12,578 bases of DNA from an uncultured Gammaproteobacteria bacterium. GTDB lineage: Bacteria; Pseudomonadota; Gammaproteobacteria; Steroidobacterales; JABDMI01. The translations under genes were made by a program, and so were the position numbers. The stretch is from positions 1-12,578 of the forward strand of contig CALHVH010000067.1 of assembly GCA_938039225.1 (NCBI GenBank), written 5' to 3'. Of the stretch, positions 1-6,535 are shown piece by piece (within the stretch, counting starts at the first letter, position 1; each line of letters opens with the position of its first letter). The notes below the pieces were generated by a model. It was not told the DNA's origin. It saw only the letters and a list, made by a program, of their open reading frames with translations, and ran no database searches.

Positions 1-968
1 TCAACAGCGGCCTTGCCCATGGCATAAGCCTGATCAACATCAGTTTTAGAAGCAATGTGACGAGCAGCACGTTGTAGATAATCAGCTACTGCATAATGGT
101 ATTTATAGCCAAGTTTATCTTTAACCATATTCGCAAGCACAGGCGCAACGCCTCCTAATTGCGCGTGACCAAAGGCATCTTTAGTTGCTGATTCGGCTAA
201 GAAGCGTCCGTCTTTATAACGGGCACCTTCTGACACAACAATTACGCAGTATCCGTATTTGTTCACGCAATCTTTTACTCGGGCATAAAAGGCTTTGGCA
301 TTAAATGGAACTTCAGGAAAAAGAATGATGTGTGGAGGTTCAGCTCCACCTTGTCCAGCTAAACCACCTGCAGCAGCAATCCAACCAGCATGACGACCCA
401 TAACCTCAAGAATAAATACTTTAGTTGAAGTAGCGCACATGGATTTCACATCTAATGCGGCTTCTTTTGTAGAGATGGCAACGTATTTGGCTACAGAACC
501 AAAGCCAGGACATGTGTCGGTAAAAGGTAAATCGTTATCTACTGTTTTGGGAACACCAACGCAGGTGATTGGATAGCCCAATTTTTTACCAATTTGAGAA
601 ACTTTGTGCGCAGTGTCCATTGAGTCACCACCACCGTTATAAAAAAAGTATCCAATATCATGCGCTTTAAATACTTCGATTAAACGCTCGTATTGCGCAC
701 GACTTTCATCAAGGCCTTTTAGCTTGTAGCGACAAGAGCCAAATGCACCACCAGGTGTATGACGTAGTCCGGCGATGGCGGATGCCGATTCTTTACTGGT
801 ATCAATTAAGTCTTCAGTGAGTGCGCCAATAATGCCATTCCGGCCTGCATAAACTTTATTGATGTGTTTTTTATGTTTACGTGCCGTTTCTATAAGGCCA
901 CAAGCGGATGCATTAATGACAGAAGTTACTCCACCTGATTGCGCATAGAAGGCATTTTTAGCAGTCAT
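1..968 (-). CDS. pfp: Pyrophosphate-type 6-phosphofructokinase (3' end outside window)
   Basis: Cytoplasmic glycolytic enzyme predicted to phosphorylate fructose-6-phosphate using PPi instead of ATP; the PPi reaction is reversible. I translated 322 codons from the ATG at 966-968; the C-terminal part lies beyond base 1. The N-terminus AQSGGVTSVINAS matches the phosphofructokinase nucleotide/PPi loop. PKTVDND at residues 140-146 has Lys where ATP enzymes have Gly, and GGGDS at 112-116 has Asp115 where ATP enzymes have the second Gly of GGDGS. Both are known signatures of PPi dependence. The sugar-phosphate motif MGRHAGW is present. A good Shine-Dalgarno GGAG (minus strand, 976-979) sits 7 bases before the ATG. 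Oddity: Gly114 replaces the usual acidic or amide residue just before Asp115. The gene diverges from adk. PPi specificity is inferred from motifs, not proven; family assignment is firm. Confidence 0.93.
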   Translation of the reverse strand, partial: MTAKNAFYAQSGGVTSVINASACGLIETARKHKKHINKVYAGRNGIIGALTEDLIDTSKESASAIAGLRHTPGGAFGSCRYKLKGLDESRAQYERLIEVFKAHDIGYFFYNGGGDSMDTAHKVSQIGKKLGYPITCVGVPKTVDNDLPFTDTCPGFGSVAKYVAISTKEAALDVKSMCATSTKVFILEVMGRHAGWIAAAGGLAGQGGAEPPHIILFPEVPFNAKAFYARVKDCVNKYGYCVIVVSEGARYKDGRFLAESATKDAFGHAQLGGVAPVLANMVKDKLGYKYHYAVADYLQRAARHIASKTDVDQAYAMGKAAV

Positions 969-1188
969 AAGGTTTCTCCAAGCTTAATATTTGTACAGTA
1001 AGTTATTAAATTTTTTGCAAGGATAACGTATTTTTAGTACTTTTTCTGATTCGCTTTAAGTTTAAGTTATGAGTGTCAATTCGGGTTTGCTTTTAGCTGT
1101 TTAACAGGTTAGGGTTATGTTTATTAGCGTGCGTTCTGTGCGTAAATTAAACAGTTTTTCATACTAAATAAAAAATAAAGTTATATAT
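969..1188. promoter_or_regulatory. Divergent intergenic region between pfp and adk
   Basis: This 220-base AT-rich spacer separates two divergent start codons, so it must hold both promoters. I see no strong sigma70 match. On the minus strand, TTGCAA (1015-1020) and TACAAA (990-995) are 19 bases apart, too wide to trust. On the plus strand, nothing near consensus precedes adk. An 11-codon ATG reading frame at 1068-1103 has no ribosome site and is not called. No hairpin or riboswitch-like structure is evident. Confidence 0.5.
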
Positions 1189-1839
1189 ATGCGAATAGTA
1201 TTATTAGGCGCGCCTGGCTCAGGAAAAGGTACGCAAGCAAAAATTTTACAATCACTTTTAGGTTGGACTCAGATTTCAACGGGTGATTTATTACGAGCCG
1301 CTGTAAAAGCGGAGACGCCGTTAGGCTTAAAAGCAAAAGCTGCGATGGACGCCGGCGAATTAGTTACGGACGAGATTGTTATTGGATTAACTCGAGAAAA
1401 AATTCTTGAGAGTAAAGGTGGTTGTATCTTAGATGGTTTTCCCCGCAATATTTCACAAGCAGAAGCTTTAGAAAATGTTTTAGATGAATTAGATAAACCT
1501 TTAGATGAAGCGGTGTTATTAGATATTGATTTTGAAGTCTTACTAAAACGTTTGACTGGTCGCAGAACCTGCAAAGATTGTGGTCAAATGTTTAATGTTT
1601 ATTTCTCTGCTCCTAAAGCAGAAGGGGTTTGTGATAACTGTTCTGGTGAACTCATGCATCGTGCAGATGATAATGAGGAAACCATTGGTAATCGTTTAAA
1701 GGTTTACCAGGAGCAAACGGCACCGCTTATTGAATTTTATAAAGCACGTAATAAACTGACTACTATTGACGCCCTTGGTAGTTTAGAAGATGTGACTACA
1801 CGTATGTTAGAAGCTTTAAGGATTTCAGAGTTAGATTAA
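1189..1839 (+). CDS. adk: Adenylate kinase, four-cysteine LID type
   Basis: Catalyses ATP + AMP = 2 ADP in the cytoplasm. The 216-residue length is normal for the long bacterial form. The P-loop GAPGSGKGT is at residues 7-15, the AMP-binding segment STGDLLR at 30-36, and DGFPRN at 82-87 with Arg86. The LID region runs about 122-160 and carries Cys128, Cys131, Cys148 and Cys151 as two CxxC pairs, the arrangement that binds structural zinc. Arg158 and Arg169 fit the catalytic arginines. The start is the first ATG and begins MRIVLLGAPG as in the family. The ribosome site is poor: only TAAAG at 1176-1180, 8 bases upstream. The gene is monocistronic, ends in an intrinsic terminator at 1868-1903 and converges with the dehydrogenase gene. 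Confidence 0.98.
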   Translation: MRIVLLGAPGSGKGTQAKILQSLLGWTQISTGDLLRAAVKAETPLGLKAKAAMDAGELVTDEIVIGLTREKILESKGGCILDGFPRNISQAEALENVLDELDKPLDEAVLLDIDFEVLLKRLTGRRTCKDCGQMFNVYFSAPKAEGVCDNCSGELMHRADDNEETIGNRLKVYQEQTAPLIEFYKARNKLTTIDALGSLEDVTTRMLEALRISELD

Positions 1840-1867
1840 CTTTCATTTTTAAAAAGTACTAAGTTTT

Positions 1868-1903
1868 AAAATGCTTGTGATATTAATCACAGGCATTTTT
1901 TTT
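1868..1903 (+). terminator. Intrinsic terminator of adk
   Basis: The left arm at 1868-1881 pairs with the right arm at 1886-1899 over 14 positions, with one T-G wobble (1875/1892) and the 4-base loop ATTA. A run of eight T (1896-1903) follows. Read on the minus strand, the wobble becomes an A-C mismatch and only four T follow, so it should stop adk transcripts better than dehydrogenase transcripts. The T run touches the dehydrogenase stop codon (1903-1905). Confidence 0.88.
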
Positions 1904-2703
1904 CACCACTCTAGTTTATTACCGCTCCAATGAAAAAATGACCCCGTTTGCTCAGAGTTGCAACGGTCGATAATGCGTTTGAGGCGTATTGCGGTTTTGG
2001 TAGGAGTGTAAAGTCGTTCTTCTGGTAAGTTTTTTGTAAATGGTGCTGAGAGCTTGCTGCGCGTAGTACCCGGATGTAATGCAATGATTGCCGTTTTAGG
2101 ATAACTACGTGATAGTTCGACTGATGTGGTTTTAATTAACATGTTTAAAGCGGCTTTTGATGCTCTATAGCCATACCAACCCCCTAATTTGTTATCGCTG
2201 ATACTCCCTATCATTGCACTTAAGCTTGCAAACACACTCGGTTTTTTCTTAGGCAGTAATGGCACCAAGGTTTTTAAAAGTAAGGCTGGTATAGTTGCAT
2301 TCACCCGAAAGTATTCACTCAAGCTGCGTTCACTGAGTTTTTCTAAAGATTTTTCAGGTTTAACTATGGCATTGTGTAATAAGCCAATGCAGTTAATAAT
2401 TACATTGTACTCGGATGAAATGCCCGATAAGGTTTCATACAATTCAGGTAAATCAATTTCTGCATAGGTTGTTTGTACTAGCGTGAAATTATGATTTGCT
2501 TCATTGATATCTCTTGCTGTGCCTACAACTTGGTGAGTAATTGAATATTCTTTAGCTAATGCTAATCCAATAGCGCTATTAATACCGATGATTAATGCAT
2601 AGGGTTTGGCTGAGTAAATTTTTTCATTAGGAAAGCTAACCACTGTATTATTTGTTGCAGTGATCGCATTTCTATCAGTTGTTTGTTTTGCTTTTTCAGT
2701 CAT
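1903..2703 (-). CDS. Short-chain dehydrogenase/reductase, C-factor-like
   Basis: Predicted NAD(P)-dependent oxidoreductase of the SDR superfamily; substrate unknown. I chose the ATG at 2701-2703 (266 residues), whose A is also the last base of the rnd stop codon, giving translational coupling. An upstream in-frame ATG at 2745 would add 14 residues lying inside rnd and is unlikely. The cofactor loop GINSAIG (40-46) is degenerate: the middle glycine of GxxxGxG is Ala44. NCIG at 104-107 replaces NNAG. The active site is intact: Ser162, Tyr179 and Lys183 in YRASK, then HPGTTRSKLS at 210-219. The segment GSISDNKLGGWYGYRASKAA resembles Myxococcus CsgA/C-factor-type SDRs. About 33 polar residues precede the Rossmann fold. 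Second gene after rnd; no promoter of its own seen. Confidence 0.87.
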   Translation of the reverse strand: MTEKAKQTTDRNAITATNNTVVSFPNEKIYSAKPYALIIGINSAIGLALAKEYSITHQVVGTARDINEANHNFTLVQTTYAEIDLPELYETLSGISSEYNVIINCIGLLHNAIVKPEKSLEKLSERSLSEYFRVNATIPALLLKTLVPLLPKKKPSVFASLSAMIGSISDNKLGGWYGYRASKAALNMLIKTTSVELSRSYPKTAIIALHPGTTRSKLSAPFTKNLPEERLYTPTKTAIRLKRIIDRCNSEQTGSFFHWSGNKLEW

Positions 2704-3779
2704 TAAAGTGTTTCTAAGTATTTGAGTAGTAATGCATGACGCCAATTCTCCGGATCAAGAAAATCTTTATTTCCTCTAACAATCTTCTCTAGAGTTTTAC
2801 GATTTGCAATCACAGCTGGATCCAGCTTAAGTAACTCTGCCTGTGTATTGCAGTAGGCTTTAATAGCCTTGTAAGCGGATTTTTCGACCGCATTTAAGGG
2901 TTCAAAATGGTAAGTAGGATAATTTTGATAGATTTCGAGAGGATTCTCTATTAAGTCCATCACACTTTGTTCATTTTTTGCTAAGACAGACCATTTATTT
3001 TTTAGAGACTTTACAGTTTCGTTAGCTTCAGCTAGATCAAGAATAGCATCATCCGGTAATAGCCAACGACGAGGTATATCTGCTTTTCTAGCTTTTTCTT
3101 CACGCCAAGCCGCCAATGAGGCAGCAATAGCAAATTTCTTTCCGTTTAAGCGCTTAATTCCTTTTACAGATCCCCAGGCTTTTTTGCTAGGTTCGGTAGT
3201 TTTATGCTGGAGAATAGCTCGTTGGCAATCGGCATAAAACCAATTAAGCCTATCTTGATGTTCAAGTTTTTCTTTTAACTTTTCCCATGTTGCACCTAAG
3301 TGAATGACATCAGCGAGGGCATAATCTATTTGCGCTTTACTTAGAGGTCGTCGTAACCAGTCTGTACGGGATTGCGATTTATCAATTTCTAAACCTAAAA
3401 TTAAATCAATTATTTTGGCATAGCTGATCTGTGGTTGTTCGCCAAGAAGTGCGGCTGCAACTTGTGTGTCGTAAATGGTGAAGTCCCATTCATGACCAAA
3501 AAGTTGGTCAAATATTTCAAAATCTTGATCAGGTGAATGAGCTAAACAAAAAGGAACCGCTTCAAGTTTTTTAATTAGACTTGACCAGTCTGAAATTTTA
3601 GTAGCATCAATACACATACTTATTGACTGAGCATTACTGTCCTGGGCAATTTGTACTACTGCAGGAATAGCAAAAAAAGTATTCTGTCGCATAAACTCAG
3701 TATCAATTGCAATGCCTAACTCAGGGTTTAGTTGAGTGCAAAATTGTTCAAGTTCCGAATGGGTTGAAATTAGTTCCAT
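2703..3779 (-). CDS. rnd: Ribonuclease D
   Basis: 3'-5' exoribonuclease of the DEDD superfamily that trims tRNA and other stable RNA 3' ends. Numbered from the chosen start (358 residues), Exo I is DTEF with Asp26 and Glu28, Exo II lies in HSPDQDFEIF with Asp86, and Exo III is YALAD with Tyr153 and Asp157. This is the complete DEDDy set. KSQSRTDWLRRPL matches the family just before Exo III. An HRDC-type helical domain follows from about residue 210. A longer reading frame begins at 3830 and would add 17 polar residues (MAYDTWPSNK...). I prefer the ATG at 3777-3779 because MELISTHSELEQF aligns with the E. coli N-terminus, but neither start has a clear ribosome site. The gene precedes the SDR gene and diverges from mpl. 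Confidence 0.92.
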   Translation of the reverse strand: MELISTHSELEQFCTQLNPELGIAIDTEFMRQNTFFAIPAVVQIAQDSNAQSISMCIDATKISDWSSLIKKLEAVPFCLAHSPDQDFEIFDQLFGHEWDFTIYDTQVAAALLGEQPQISYAKIIDLILGLEIDKSQSRTDWLRRPLSKAQIDYALADVIHLGATWEKLKEKLEHQDRLNWFYADCQRAILQHKTTEPSKKAWGSVKGIKRLNGKKFAIAASLAAWREEKARKADIPRRWLLPDDAILDLAEANETVKSLKNKWSVLAKNEQSVMDLIENPLEIYQNYPTYHFEPLNAVEKSAYKAIKAYCNTQAELLKLDPAVIANRKTLEKIVRGNKDFLDPENWRHALLLKYLETL

Positions 3780-3842
3780 AGATTCAATTTTTTTATTTAC
3801 TTTATTACTAGGCCACGTATCATAAGCCATCTACATTAAAGA

Positions 3843-3873
3843 CACACAGTTCTAGATTAAAATAAGCACACAG
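3843..3873. repeat. Short direct repeat between rnd and mpl
   Basis: The heptamer CACACAG occurs at 3843-3849 and again at 3867-3873, 24 bases apart start to start, in the divergent spacer. The two copies continue as TTC and AAC. A regulator site is possible, but a 7-base match in so short a region could be chance. I could not place a convincing sigma70 promoter here in either direction. Confidence 0.25.
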
Positions 3874-3902
3874 AACAATAAAAATAAGGCAATAAAAGCA
3901 AT

Positions 3903-5270
3903 ATGCACATACATATTTTAGGAATCGGTGGCACTTTTATGGGTGGAGTTGCGGCTCTGGCTCAAGCTGCTGGGCATACAGTGAGTGGCCAAGATCAAAA
4001 ATTATATCCTCCCATGAGTACACAGCTTGAAAGACTTGGTATTGAAGTCCAAGAGTATTCTGCAGATGCTTTACCACAAGTTGGTGAAGTCGATATGGTG
4101 GTGGTTGGAAACGTAATGAGTCGTGGCAAGCCAGTAGTAGAAGAATTACTCAGAAGAAAACTACCTTATACCTCGGGTCCAAAATGGCTTGCCGAAAATG
4201 TTTTAAAGGATAAGTGGGTTCTAGCTGTATCTGGAACACATGGTAAAACAACGACTGCATCAATGTTGGCTTGGATACTTGAATACAACGGATACCAACC
4301 AGGTTTTTTGATTGGCGGTGTGCCAAGTAACTTTAAACAAAGTGCCAGACCAACAAACGGAAATTTCTTTGTTGTTGAAGCGGATGAATACGACAGTGCA
4401 TTTTTTGATAAACGGTCTAAGTTTGTACACTATAAGCCAGATACACTTATTATCAATAATTTAGAGTTTGACCATGCTGACATTTTTGAGGATTTGGCAG
4501 CAATACAGAAACAATTTCATCATCTTGTTCGAACTATTCATGCCGATGGTTTAATTGTGTATAACGGTTTAGAAGCAAATATAGACACTGTATTAGAGCA
4601 GGGGTGTTGGACACCAACTACTACATTTACTGTTTCAGATGAGCATTCTTCAGAAGCTTGGTCTGTTAAACAAGAGAGTTCAAAACATTTTACGGTTTAT
4701 TTTAATGGCAATGAAAAAGGGCAGGTTAATTGGCAACAAATAGGGCAACATAATGTACAAAATGCTTTAGCTGCGATTGCTGCTGCTCACCACGTGGGTT
4801 TGAATGTTGAGCATGCTTGTAATGCTTTAGCTTCATTTCAAGGAGTAAAACGTCGATCGGAAATTTTACATAGCAATCAACATGTAACTTTATATGATGA
4901 TTTTGCCCATCATCCAACGGCCATTAAATCAATCTTAGCGGGTATAAAAAAACAGTACCCCAATGACTTCTTGATTGCCGTTTTTGATCCGCACTCCAAT
5001 ACCATGAAACGTGGTGAACATAATGCAGTTTTAGCAAAAGCCTTTGATGTTGCTGATTTAATTTGGGTTTTTCAACATGAAGGTTTGCAATGGAATATTG
5101 ATGCTGTTTTTCAACAGCATTTGGGTAAAACTCGAGTCTTTGATCAGACGTCTGATGCAATCGAACAATTAGTTAAACCTTTAGCTAAAGATCAGCATTC
5201 TCATATCGTCATTTTGAGTAATGGCAGTTTTAATGGACTGAGAGCAGATCTATTAGCAAAAATTGTATAG
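3903..5270 (+). CDS. mpl: UDP-N-acetylmuramate:L-alanyl-gamma-D-glutamyl-meso-diaminopimelate ligase
   Basis: Cytoplasmic Mur-ligase-family enzyme of peptidoglycan recycling. It joins the salvaged tripeptide L-Ala-gamma-D-Glu-meso-DAP to UDP-MurNAc using ATP. The 455-residue length is typical. The N-terminal Rossmann segment HILGIGGTFMGGVAALA (4-20) is the Mpl form rather than the MurC form. The ATP loop GTHGKTTT is at 111-118, EADEYDSAFFDKRSKF at 159-174 and NNLEFDHADIF at 185-195. DDFAHHPTAI at 332-341 opens the C-terminal domain, where DPHSNTMKRG (362-371) and SNGSFNG (439-445) separate Mpl from MurC. The only ribosome-site candidate is AAGG at 3886-3889, 13 bases from the ATG, which is long. 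Transcribed divergently from rnd. Its stop is followed within 8 bases by a strong promoter for the next operon. Confidence 0.97.
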   Translation: MHIHILGIGGTFMGGVAALAQAAGHTVSGQDQKLYPPMSTQLERLGIEVQEYSADALPQVGEVDMVVVGNVMSRGKPVVEELLRRKLPYTSGPKWLAENVLKDKWVLAVSGTHGKTTTASMLAWILEYNGYQPGFLIGGVPSNFKQSARPTNGNFFVVEADEYDSAFFDKRSKFVHYKPDTLIINNLEFDHADIFEDLAAIQKQFHHLVRTIHADGLIVYNGLEANIDTVLEQGCWTPTTTFTVSDEHSSEAWSVKQESSKHFTVYFNGNEKGQVNWQQIGQHNVQNALAAIAAAHHVGLNVEHACNALASFQGVKRRSEILHSNQHVTLYDDFAHHPTAIKSILAGIKKQYPNDFLIAVFDPHSNTMKRGEHNAVLAKAFDVADLIWVFQHEGLQWNIDAVFQQHLGKTRVFDQTSDAIEQLVKPLAKDQHSHIVILSNGSFNGLRADLLAKIV

Positions 5271-5277
5271 AAATACG

Positions 5278-5306
5278 GTGACATTCAGTCAAAAAAGGAG
5301 TATAAA
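5278..5306 (+). promoter_or_regulatory. Near-consensus sigma70 promoter for the lipoprotein pair
   Basis: GTGACA (5278-5283, five of six matches to TTGACA), a 17-base spacer, then TATAAA (5301-5306, five of six matches to TATAAT). Predicted transcript start is near 5313. It lies just after the mpl stop. The spacer contains AAGGAG (5295-5300), which looks like a ribosome site but has no start codon at a usable distance and would not be transcribed from this promoter. Confidence 0.65.
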
Positions 5307-5315
5307 TTAATATAG

Positions 5316-5327
5316 ATTCAATTGAAT
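5316..5327. promoter_or_regulatory. 12-bp perfect palindrome at predicted transcript start (candidate operator)
   Basis: ATTCAATTGAAT reads identically on both strands. It begins about three bases after the predicted transcript start of the promoter at 5278-5306 and ends 14 bases before the first lipoprotein ATG. That is the classic place for a repressor operator. It is AT-rich and only 12 bp, so function is an inference. The ribosome site AGGG (5330-5333) follows directly. Confidence 0.4.
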
Positions 5328-5341
5328 TTAGGGCCAATTAA

Positions 5342-6535
5342 ATGAAAAATTATCTACTCCATGCTTTGACTCTAACTTTGCTGTGCCTAATTGCCGCGTG
5401 TACTACAGCGCCTGTAGAGATTCCATTAGTTGATCTAACGATTATCGAAGATGCAAAAGAAAGCTTTCCAGCTTTAAACTCTGATAAATTTGGAGAGCCA
5501 ATAAAGCTCGAGTCTGAAAAAGACATACTTACTTTGAGTGCTCAGCAAAAACGTGAGTTCTTGAGCTATTACAATGATTATTCATTGGTAAATAAGCCAG
5601 GACATCAACGCTTATATGAGTACTTACAAACAATTGGTGAGAAATTTGAGTATGGTAATTTCACCAGTAACGCCAAAGCCACATTAGCTAATTCAACTGG
5701 CAATTGCATGTCATTGGCAGTGCTCACTACAGCATTGGCTAGAGTTGCTGATATTGAAATTAAATATCAGTTAGTAAACAGAGTGCCAATTTTCCAAGAG
5801 TACGGGAATGTGGTGTTTAATGCCCAACATATTCGCAGTATTATTTATGAGCCTCAAAGAGACTTTGACACGACAGTAACAGTATGGCGAAATAAGGCAA
5901 TTATTGATTACTACCCGAGTAATAGTACATTTGTAAATGGTTTTGTATCTGATACTGAGTTTTTGGCAATGTACTATAGGAATTTGGCTGCTGAGGCATT
6001 GGCGAAAGATAAAAATAATCGTGCATATTGGTTATTAAAGCGCTCCCTGGAGTTTGAACCTGAGAATTCTGAAGCAATTAATTCATTGGCAATCATACAT
6101 AGAAGGGTAGGTGCAACTGATAAAGCAGAAGAGTTATATAAATATGGTATTAAAAATGCACAAAATAAAATTGTACTTCTAAAAAACTATCAAATTTTAT
6201 TACTGGCTCAAAATCGCTTAACTGATGCTGATCGTATTGCAAAAGAGTTAGAAAATTTAGAGGACTTAAATCCATTTAATTGGTTGTTAGCGGCCAATGA
6301 GGCGTTTGATGAAGAGAATTATACCGTTGCAATTAAGTTGTATAAGAAGTCAATCACCTTAGCGCCTTATCTGCATCAAGGTCACTTCGGTATTGCTAAA
6401 TCTGAGTACCAAAGAGGTAATTTAAAAGCATCACGCATGGCATTAGAAGAAGCTTTGGAACAAGCTTTTGACCATGATTCTAAATCTATATACGAAGCAA
6501 AATTAGCGGTTCTTAGTAAGGAAAGACATAATTAA
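5342..6535 (+). CDS. Lipoprotein with transglutaminase/papain-like domain and TPR repeats (copy 1)
   Basis: I know no named function for this protein. Residues 1-20 form a lipoprotein signal ending in the lipobox IAAC (Cys20); Thr21 at +2 is not Asp, so outer-membrane sorting is expected. Residues about 85-195 resemble a transglutaminase/papain-like fold. GNCMSLAVLTTALA carries candidate nucleophile Cys122, FNAQHIR carries His163, and IIDYYPS carries Asp189, in the C-H-D order of that superfamily. The rest is alpha-helical with TPR-like units near 212-245, 246-280, 313-345 and 346-375. It probably acts on proteins or peptides in the periplasm, as hydrolase or acyl-transferase; this is inferred. 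The start has AGGG 8 bases upstream. The stop abuts the ATG of its paralogue. A purely structural role is possible if the triad is inactive. Confidence 0.85.
   Translation: MKNYLLHALTLTLLCLIAACTTAPVEIPLVDLTIIEDAKESFPALNSDKFGEPIKLESEKDILTLSAQQKREFLSYYNDYSLVNKPGHQRLYEYLQTIGEKFEYGNFTSNAKATLANSTGNCMSLAVLTTALARVADIEIKYQLVNRVPIFQEYGNVVFNAQHIRSIIYEPQRDFDTTVTVWRNKAIIDYYPSNSTFVNGFVSDTEFLAMYYRNLAAEALAKDKNNRAYWLLKRSLEFEPENSEAINSLAIIHRRVGATDKAEELYKYGIKNAQNKIVLLKNYQILLLAQNRLTDADRIAKELENLEDLNPFNWLLAANEAFDEENYTVAIKLYKKSITLAPYLHQGHFGIAKSEYQRGNLKASRMALEEALEQAFDHDSKSIYEAKLAVLSKERHN

Noticed and set aside
990..1020. Promoter TTGCAA / TACAAA for the phosphofructokinase gene
   Set aside because: The 19-base spacing is too wide and both boxes are imperfect, so it is not listed as a promoter feature.
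1068..1103. 11-codon reading frame upstream of adk as a leader peptide
   Set aside because: No ribosome site, no attenuator hairpin and no run of a regulatory codon.
2703..2745. Upstream in-frame ATG at 2745 as start of the dehydrogenase gene
   Set aside because: It would overlap the conserved end of rnd by 43 bases. The ATG at 2703 overlaps the rnd stop by one base, the usual coupled arrangement.
3780..3830. Longer RNase D start at 3830
   Set aside because: The extra 17 residues are polar and do not align with the E. coli RNase D N-terminus as I recall it. Kept only as an alternative because neither start has a good ribosome site.
5295..5300. AAGGAG as a ribosome site for a missed small gene
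   Set aside because: No ATG, GTG or TTG follows at a usable distance, and the bases fall in the spacer of a strong promoter.
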